Assembly: GCA_964607765.1 (NCBI GenBank) | Contig: CAZSNT010000022.1 | Location: 21,945-85,944, forward strand | Source: CAZSNT01 sp964607765 | Lineage (GTDB): Bacteria; Verrucomicrobiota; Lentisphaeria; Oligosphaerales; JABHEG01 | Length of the DNA: 64,000 nt | Direction: 5' to 3' | Part shown: in pieces, positions 58,539 to 64,000 of the stretch | How positions within the stretch are numbered: position 1 is the first letter of the stretch | Layout: every line of letters starts with the position of its first letter | Program-made: the position numbers and the translations under genes | The notes under the pieces: generated by a model | What the model saw: only the letters and a program-made list of their open reading frames with translations | What the model was told of the DNA's origin: nothing | Databases searched by the model: none

Positions 58539-58646
58539 TGCGGGGGCCTCTCTCCATGCGCGTCAGAGCGCGGTGTTGCTTTGTCGTGTCAGCCCGAGCA
58601 TCTTAACCCCATCGACGACACAGGGCAAGCGACAGCGGCGGATGCC

Positions 58647-58715
58647 GGATGGGATTCCCACGGATGGCAGAGCCGTCCCACGGATGCGGAAGGGCCTACT
58701 GATGGGGGGAAGGAG
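58647..58715. repeat. Micro-repeat cluster sharing words with 37641 and 55145
   Basis: CCACGGATGGCAGAGCC (58658-58674) is the exact reverse complement of a word present in the 37641-37745 array. CACGGATGCGGAAGGGCCTA (58679-58698) matches the 55145 19-mer family. It sits in the 210-nt gap before the secreted PHP-like protein. Confidence 0.88.
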
Positions 58716-58748
58716 AGGCCCGCGGATTGGACGAAAGGGAGCGACAGC

Positions 58749-61607
58749 ATGAAGAGACTTTTGTTTCTGGGCATTGGCGTCGTGATGGCGGTTGCGCTGC
58801 AACGGGCTGCTTGCGGCGACGAGGACGTAGCTCGCCGTACGTTTCGGATCGACCTGAGCACGCGTGAGACTATGAAGACGCAGGATTGGAGCGGCAAGGC
58901 GACGGTCAGTAAAGGCCGCATCGTGAAGGTGGTCAAGACTTCGGGTGCGTCGGACACGATCCATCCGGACAAGAGCTGGACGATTGTCTACGGGCGGAGC
59001 CTGCAGGGGCAGCCGAAGGTACAGCCGCGTGCGAAGGCCTTGATTGTGACCGTGGAGTCGTCGCATGACGCCGTGCTGACACTCGCGACGAAGGCTGGGG
59101 ATATCGCGTTCCGGGTCGACGAGATTCCCGAGAAGAAGAAGATCGAGGGTCTGGACGGGAATGTCCTGATCTCGTTGACCACGGAACCGAAGGGCAAGAA
59201 GCCGAGGAAAGGGCGCCCGCAGCTGGCGGCGGCAAAGATCGCGGGCGAGCTGCCCAGCGTCCCGGTCACTGACGGCACGCGCCAGTCGGACTGGCCCGCT
59301 TTGACCGTAACATCGGACGGCACGACGTGGGCCGCGTTTGTGGAGTGGGACGGCGAGGCGAGCGACCGCGTGGCCTTGAGTCGGCGTCCGCCCGGCGGCG
59401 TCTGGCAGAAACCGATTGGGCTGGACGACGGTGCCTGGGATCACTACTGGCCGGCTGTGGCACCGGTGGGCGACGCGGTGCTGGTTGTCTGGTCGAGTCA
59501 GGTTGATGGGAACGCGGAATTATACTGGGCCGTGGCCGGGCCTGAGGGGGTGACGTCCGCACCGAAGCGTTTGACATCGTCGGCCTATTCCGACTTCCAC
59601 GCGCGGCTGGTCGCTGACGGCAAGGGCGGGGTGGTGTTGGTTTGGCAGTCGTTGCGGAGCGGCGCGAGCGACGTTTTTGCGCGGCGCTACGCGGACGGGG
59701 AATGGAGTGATGCAGTGCGCGTGTCAGCGTCACCGGCGAACGACTGGCAGCCGTGTGTTGCTGTGGACGGCTTCGGGCGTGCCTGGATCAGTTGGGACAG
59801 CTATCACCACGGCAACTACGATGTGTTCCTGCGTTCGTATGACGGCGGCGAGCTCGGGCCTGTTGTGCAGGTCACCTCTGAGTCTACGGCGCAGTTCCAC
59901 AGCTCGGTCGCGGTGGACCGACTGAACCGGGTCTGGGTTGCGTGGGATGACGGCGGCGAGAATTGGGGCAAGGATTTGTCCACGTCCAGTGCGGCGCCGG
60001 GGAACGCGGGGCTGCACGCGTCTCGGGCCATTGCCGTGCGCGTGGTGGTGGACGGCACGCTGCACGATGTGGCGCCGCAACCAGGCGCCGCGATGACCGG
60101 CGCCATGACACGATTTGCCGAGCTGCCGCAGTTGGCCACGGACGGCAACGGCACGCTGTGGCTGGTGTTTCGGCACTGGACGATCCGGCGTCCCACCGAG
60201 ATGTACCACACGTACGTGATGAAACTGACCGACGCGGGCTGGACCACGCCGTGGCGTCTGGCTGCGAGCTCGGGGCGCAACACGCAGTGGGCCGGTATCG
60301 CGCGCGGCGCGGCCGGGCAGGTTTACGTGACGTTCTCGAGCGATAGCCGCGCACCGGACAACCTGCCCGAGGGCCAGGTCACGTCCCTCATCTATCGGGC
60401 TGCAATCGCCGAGCTCGAGCCGGGCGCCGGACTGCCTGAGGAGTTGACGTTGACGCCGACCGACCTGCCCGCGCCGACCACGGCGTGGACCCGGCGGCCG
60501 CGGACCACCATGCAAGTCGACGGGCAGACCTACACGCTCGTTATGGGTGACTGCCACAGACACACCGACATCCGCGGCCACAGCGCGGTCGATGCGTCGA
60601 TCATGGACACGTTCCGGTACGCGCTTGACCCGGGACAGCTGGATTACATGGGACTGGGCGACCACAACGAAGTGTTTGGCGGGAAATGGCCGGACGGGCT
60701 GCGCGATTACCAGTGGTGGTGGACGCAGAAGGCGGTCGACTTGTTCAGTTGTCCCCCGACGTTCGTGGGGCTGTACAGCTACGAGCACAGCATGTCGTCG
60801 CCGGGCGGGCATCGGAACATCATTTTTCTGAAACGCGGCGCGCCGCTGCGCATGATCGACCGCGGCGCCAAAGTCAAGCCGAACCCCGGCAACATGCCGC
60901 CCGAGCTCTGGAAGTGGGTGCGCGAGGAGGTGCTGACTCAGCCCGGACAGCGTTGCGTGATCGTGCCGCACACGTTTGCGGCGGGGCCGCTGGCCTCCTG
61001 GGATTGGCCGAATGCGGAGTTTGACTGCCTGCTCGAGATGTACCAGGGCTGCCGGGGCAGCTATGAGAAGTGGGGCCTGCCGCCGGGCGAGAAACGCGGC
61101 GGCACGCAGACGAAGAAGCCGGGGCATTTTGCCCAGGACGCGCTCGCCAAAGGCAATGTCTACGGCTTTGTCAGCTTCAGCGATCATCGCTCGACGCACA
61201 ACAGCTGGGGCTGCGTGTGGGCCGAGGACGTGACGCGCGAGGCGATCATCGATGGCATGCTGAACCGTCGCACTTACGCTGCCACAGACGAGATCGTGCT
61301 GAAAGTGGCGGCGGACGGAAAGCACACCATGGGCCAGGCTTTCGAGGCATCCGCAGCCAAGCCCCCGTCGTGGCGCATCGAGGTGGACGCGCCCGATACG
61401 ATCCTGCGCGTTGACGTGGTCAAGAACGGTGAGTTCATCTGGACGAAGAACCCGAACGCCACCACGTTCCGGGCCGTGTTCCAGGATGTCGATGTCACAC
61501 CGGGCAAGGCCTACTACTACGTGCGCGTGTTCCAGCGTGATCCGGAGAAGCCGGACGGCGATCCGGAGATTGCGTGGTCTTCACCCATGTTCGTGACCTA
61601 CAAGTAG
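58749..61607 (+). CDS. Secreted beta-propeller/PHP-like (DUF3604-type) protein
   Basis: 952 residues. ATG 58749 opens a signal peptide (MKRLLFLGIGVVMAVALQRAACG); the long in-frame extension upstream is antisense to thyX. Residues about 150-560 repeat a WPALTVTSDGTTWAAFVEW...-like pattern (VAVDGFGRAWISWD, VAVDRLNRVWVAWD, LATDGNGTLWLVFR), a six-bladed propeller. About 595-880 is a PHP-like domain: GDCHRHTDIRGHSAVD, YMGLGDHNE, FVGLYSYEHSM, VPHTFAAGP and FVSFSDHRSTHNSWG supply metal-binding His/Asp. Probably a secreted metal-dependent phosphoesterase or sulfoesterase; the substrate is unknown. Confidence 0.82.
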   Translation: MKRLLFLGIGVVMAVALQRAACGDEDVARRTFRIDLSTRETMKTQDWSGKATVSKGRIVKVVKTSGASDTIHPDKSWTIVYGRSLQGQPKVQPRAKALIVTVESSHDAVLTLATKAGDIAFRVDEIPEKKKIEGLDGNVLISLTTEPKGKKPRKGRPQLAAAKIAGELPSVPVTDGTRQSDWPALTVTSDGTTWAAFVEWDGEASDRVALSRRPPGGVWQKPIGLDDGAWDHYWPAVAPVGDAVLVVWSSQVDGNAELYWAVAGPEGVTSAPKRLTSSAYSDFHARLVADGKGGVVLVWQSLRSGASDVFARRYADGEWSDAVRVSASPANDWQPCVAVDGFGRAWISWDSYHHGNYDVFLRSYDGGELGPVVQVTSESTAQFHSSVAVDRLNRVWVAWDDGGENWGKDLSTSSAAPGNAGLHASRAIAVRVVVDGTLHDVAPQPGAAMTGAMTRFAELPQLATDGNGTLWLVFRHWTIRRPTEMYHTYVMKLTDAGWTTPWRLAASSGRNTQWAGIARGAAGQVYVTFSSDSRAPDNLPEGQVTSLIYRAAIAELEPGAGLPEELTLTPTDLPAPTTAWTRRPRTTMQVDGQTYTLVMGDCHRHTDIRGHSAVDASIMDTFRYALDPGQLDYMGLGDHNEVFGGKWPDGLRDYQWWWTQKAVDLFSCPPTFVGLYSYEHSMSSPGGHRNIIFLKRGAPLRMIDRGAKVKPNPGNMPPELWKWVREEVLTQPGQRCVIVPHTFAAGPLASWDWPNAEFDCLLEMYQGCRGSYEKWGLPPGEKRGGTQTKKPGHFAQDALAKGNVYGFVSFSDHRSTHNSWGCVWAEDVTREAIIDGMLNRRTYAATDEIVLKVAADGKHTMGQAFEASAAKPPSWRIEVDAPDTILRVDVVKNGEFIWTKNPNATTFRAVFQDVDVTPGKAYYYVRVFQRDPEKPDGDPEIAWSSPMFVTYK

Positions 61608-61637
61608 GCGCCGCGGGGCGACGTCGTCTGCCCGGCA

Positions 61638-61680
61638 CTCGATTGCGGTCGATTGCGGTCGTCTGCGGTCTATTGTTGTC
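61638..61680. repeat. Micro-repeat CGATTGCGGTCGATTGCGGT
   Basis: Four imperfect 10-11 nt units (CGATTGCGGT, CGTCTGCGGT, CTATTGTTGT) fill most of the 79-nt gap between the convergent PHP-like and HtrA genes. It is another word family, different in sequence from the others. Confidence 0.85.
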
Positions 61681-61686
61681 GGTGGG

Positions 61687-62823
61687 TCAGTCGATCGCGC
61701 CGAGCTTCACTTTGAGCGTGAGCGTTTCTTTGCGGCGGACGATGCGCACATCCACTGTCTGTCCCACCGTGTGACGGTCGAGGAATCCGAGCAGATCGTT
61801 CGTGTTCCTGACCGGCTTGTCGTCGAGTCGTGTGATGACATCCCCGAGTCTCAGACCGCCGGTCTCAGTACGCCGTGTTCCCTGCATTCCTGCACGCGCC
61901 GCACCCCCGCCCGAGACGACTTCCAGGACGAGTACGCCCTCGAAGCCGAGGCGCTTGGCCAGTTGGTCCTGGGCGATGCGGACGCCGAGCCCGGCACGCT
62001 GCAAACGTCCGTGCGCGATGAGCTGCGGCACGACACGGTTCACTGTGTCCACCGGTACGGCGAAGCCCACGCCGGCGTAGGCGCCGGACGGGCTGTAGAT
62101 CGCGGTGTTGATGCCGATCAGCCGTCCTGCGCTGTCCAGCAGCGGCCCGCCCGAGTTGCCCGGGTTGATGGCGGCATCCGTCTGGATCACGTCCTGGATG
62201 GGGCGCCGTGTGACTGACTGGATCTCCCTGCCCAGGCCGCTGATGACTCCCGTGGTCAGGGTCTGATCGAGCCCGAACGGATTGCCGATGGCGAGCACTT
62301 TCTGGCCGACCCGCAGGTCGTGCGATGCACCCACCGGCAGGCAATGCAGTTTGTCGGCCGGCGCCTGGATCTTGAGGATGGCCAGGTCTTTGTCGGGTGC
62401 TGTGCCCACGAGAGTGGCCGGCCAGGTGCTGTGATCGGCGAGCGTGACCTGTGCCCGCTGTGCGTTCTGTATGACGTGGAAGTTCGTCACAACGTGGCCC
62501 TGCTTGTCCCAGACGAACCCGGAGCCTGTTCCCTGCGGGATCTCGAACACGTTCATGCTGAAGAAGTCACGACGCATGGCCGTGGTCGTGATGTAGGTCA
62601 CTGCGGGGGATGCGTTCTCGAAGACGTCAATCGTGCGCGTTTCGTCCGCCGACAGGTCGCTGCGGGGCTGTACGGGGCGCGGCGCTGCCTGGGCATGGGA
62701 GTTGCGGTGCAACGGGAATCCGTGCCACAGGGCTGCGATCAGGCACACGAGGCCAAGAACGGTCAGAGCTCGTCGACTCGTGGTGCGCGGGTGTGTCTTC
62801 CGGTCAATGAATCGGGCGGCCAT
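61687..62823 (-). CDS. HtrA/DegP-like serine protease with PDZ domain
   Basis: A 378-residue periplasmic protease. N-terminal membrane anchor or signal (ALTVLGLVCLIAALWHGF), trypsin-like domain with His in VVTNFHVI, Asp in DKDLAILK and Ser in GNSGGPL, and one PDZ domain (about 280-378: GVLVLEVVSGGGAARAGMQG, RLGDVITRLDDKPV). It degrades misfolded envelope proteins. GGAGGA 7 nt upstream fixes ATG 62823; an upstream in-frame ATG lacks a site. The single PDZ resembles DegS/HhoA-type enzymes. Confidence 0.93.
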   Translation of the reverse strand: MAARFIDRKTHPRTTSRRALTVLGLVCLIAALWHGFPLHRNSHAQAAPRPVQPRSDLSADETRTIDVFENASPAVTYITTTAMRRDFFSMNVFEIPQGTGSGFVWDKQGHVVTNFHVIQNAQRAQVTLADHSTWPATLVGTAPDKDLAILKIQAPADKLHCLPVGASHDLRVGQKVLAIGNPFGLDQTLTTGVISGLGREIQSVTRRPIQDVIQTDAAINPGNSGGPLLDSAGRLIGINTAIYSPSGAYAGVGFAVPVDTVNRVVPQLIAHGRLQRAGLGVRIAQDQLAKRLGFEGVLVLEVVSGGGAARAGMQGTRRTETGGLRLGDVITRLDDKPVRNTNDLLGFLDRHTVGQTVDVRIVRRKETLTLKVKLGAID

Positions 62824-62886
62824 TGGGTGATCCTCCGGCATGGTGACCATCATACCAACGAAGGGGATTCACCAGGGATAGACACC

Positions 62887-63645
62887 TCAAGGCATGTAGG
62901 CGTTCCAGAGCGCGCGAATGTAGTGCATGACGCGGATGGGATCCGTCGTGCCCGGCGCCTCGATGAGCGTGTAGCCGCGGTATCCGGATTCGTGGAGCAG
63001 GTGGAACAGCTCTTGCCACGGGTAATCGGCCAGGCAGAGGTCACGGCAGTGCACGAGCCCGATCCTGCCGCGCAGATACTCGAAATTCGCGGCGATCGAG
63101 CCGTTCTCCACTTCGCGCTGGTTCGAGTTCCAGCACGCGACGACATTGGAGTGGTCGGCAATGTCGAGGATCGTGCGGATGTGCGGCACGCGCTGCGTTT
63201 CCCGGCCGTGGACCTCCAGGCGGATCTGCACGCCTTTGGTCGCGGCATACTCGCCGACCTCACGCAGCGACAGGCCGATCTGTTCGAGTGTCTTCTCCAC
63301 AGGCACGCCGTCGGGCAGGTTGTTGGGCCGCACCTTGACGCCGGGGCAGCCGAGGTCGGCAGCCAGGTCGGTATAGGTTTTGGTGCCGTCAATGTGCTCG
63401 CGCAGTTCAGCGGGATTCGGCGAGTGGTACTCGAAAGCGCTGCCCAGCCCGGCGAGTTCGACCGGCGACGCCTCGAACAGCTCGCGGACCTGTGCCCGCT
63501 CGGCTGCGGTCAGGCTGACCTCGACGCCGTGTGCATGCGTAGTGCGCAGCTCCACGCCTTCGAACGCGGTCTCCTCGCAGTTCTTCAGAATGGTCGGCAG
63601 GTCCCAGTCTTTTGCGATCAGGTAGGTGACAAGTCCCAGCTTCAT
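62887..63645 (-). CDS. Sugar phosphate isomerase/epimerase (TIM barrel)
   Basis: A 252-residue xylose-isomerase-like TIM barrel. Motifs are VELRTTHAHGVEV, IRLEVHGRET, VVACWNSNQ, VHCRDLCLADYPW and YTLIEAPG. The His/Cys-rich strands fit a metal-dependent isomerase; the substrate is unknown. It is 63 nt upstream of the htrA start, on the same strand, possibly one transcript. Fourth member of this fold in the window. Confidence 0.83.
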   Translation of the reverse strand: MKLGLVTYLIAKDWDLPTILKNCEETAFEGVELRTTHAHGVEVSLTAAERAQVRELFEASPVELAGLGSAFEYHSPNPAELREHIDGTKTYTDLAADLGCPGVKVRPNNLPDGVPVEKTLEQIGLSLREVGEYAATKGVQIRLEVHGRETQRVPHIRTILDIADHSNVVACWNSNQREVENGSIAANFEYLRGRIGLVHCRDLCLADYPWQELFHLLHESGYRGYTLIEAPGTTDPIRVMHYIRALWNAYMP

Positions 63646-63763
63646 GTACTTGCTCCGTGGGTGTGGTCGTGTGTGGCGCTCAATCTATCACGTGTTTGTG
63701 GCTGGGGCCATGGGAGAAGATGCAGCCCTGTAACCGCCCAGTCTCGTGCGGCATCCGCACACT

Positions 63764-63860
63764 CCCCGTAGCCCGGCTCTCCTGAGCCGGGTGTCCTGCC
63801 GTGCCTCCGGATAGAGCGGAACAACAAGGACACCCGGCTCGGGAGAGCCGGGCTACGGGG
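63764..63860. repeat. Long inverted repeat of the CCCGGCTCTCCTGAGCCGGG family
   Basis: A left arm at 63764-63797 is complementary to a right arm at 63827-63860 (34 nt, about two mismatches). Each arm itself holds a smaller CCCGGCTC/GAGCCGGG palindrome. It lies 119 nt upstream of the isomerase start. The element looks like a miniature mobile or REP-like unit. Confidence 0.88.
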
Positions 63861-63863
63861 GGG

Positions 63864-64000
63864 GTATCGTGCCTGCTGGCGGCAGGTTGAGGCTGTTCCA
63901 GTGACGTTGCCCGGGTCTCCTGACCCGGGTGTCCTGTCGTGAGGTGTATCGTGCCTGCTGGCGGCAGGTTGAGGCTGTTCCAGTGACGTTGCCCGGGTCT
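63864..64000. repeat. Direct repeat, 82-bp period, at right window edge
   Basis: 55 bp starting at 63864 (GTATCGTGCCTGCTGGCGGC...) are repeated exactly from 63946 to the window end. Each unit contains the palindrome CCCGGGTCTCCTGACCCGGG, a sequence variant of the neighbouring CCCGGCTCTCCTGAGCCGGG. The array may continue beyond the window. No gene is seen in 63646-64000. Confidence 0.9.

Noticed and set aside
57699..58748. 350-codon extension in front of the 952-aa secreted protein
   Set aside because: It is antisense to thyX and passes through micro-repeats; ATG 58749 opens a clean signal peptide.
59730..61325. 531-codon minus-strand frame opposite the PHP-like gene
   Set aside because: Composition is Arg/Val/His-rich and it is wholly antisense to a gene with conserved motifs.

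Overview
The window is high-GC DNA, densely coded on both strands, from a bacterium whose gene content resembles the PVC/Planctomycetota-Lentisphaerota-Kiritimatiellota group or a similar polysaccharide-degrading anaerobe. The evidence is sulfatase, GH29 fucosidase, BNR/sialidase-like and SASA-esterase genes, LamG proteins, Gfo/Idh/MocA oxidoreductase, four sugar-phosphate-isomerase-like TIM barrels and a prepilin-type protein. An anaerobic side is suggested by a corrinoid carrier protein, an AmmeMemoRadiSam radical SAM enzyme, FAD-dependent ThyX and a DUF39/NIL-ferredoxin/UPF0280 sulfide-to-homocysteine cluster. No marker gene fixes the phylum, so the placement is inference.

Layout. 0-2.5 kb: a frameshifted, edge-truncated secreted glycosidase-like gene behind a DUF374 acyltransferase (minus). 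2.6-8.8 kb: a plus-strand run with a GHMP sugar kinase-GalU fusion, an OleD-like dehydrogenase, a UreH membrane domain fused to AmrS, and an M48 protease. 9-10 kb: a pseudopilin carrying a FecR-like domain and a run of 21 Asp. 10.4-13.6 kb: a CHASE2 histidine kinase and a TIM-barrel enzyme. 13.6-16.4 kb: pspABC, a sigma-54 type promoter and divergent pspF. 16.5-19.2 kb: DEDDh exonuclease, corrinoid protein with terminator, isomerase. 19.2-23.9 kb: ABC exporter, DUF1854 protein and HlyD-like adaptor. 24.06-24.55 kb: RNase P RNA, followed by ptsP. 27-31.7 kb: the sulfur cluster with a metalloenzyme-superfamily protein and a DUF362 protein. 31.8-37.6 kb: Gfo/Idh/MocA, tRNA-Pro, LamG-sialidase, fucosidase and SASA esterase.

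37.9-55.1 kb is accessory and defence-like. It holds four toxin-antitoxin pairs (MazF/RHH, PIN/Phd, AbiEii/AbiEi, VapC/AbrB), a SWIM-SNF2 helicase coupled to the PIN pair, a DUF1016 nuclease, an AAA/DUF4143 ATPase, a sulfatase relic, a frameshifted SEC-C gene and tRNA-Arg. Between these lie a LamG-HEAT-BNR_4 protein and an intact sulfatase. 55.4-64 kb: a TIM-barrel enzyme, a phosphoribosyltransferase-like protein, ThyX, a 952-aa beta-propeller/PHP-like secreted protein, HtrA and another TIM-barrel enzyme.

The most unusual property is that intergenic DNA is full of word-like micro-repeats of 10-20 bp from about a dozen families. Many sit exactly at gene ends. GAGTAGCGAGTAACG repeats contain the stop codons of pspA, an isomerase and the UPF0280 gene. 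A CCTAACCCC array contains the stop of the HlyD gene. Other repeats extend protein tails (HHEEHEEREV) or multiply a start codon (five tandem MKSG/R units).
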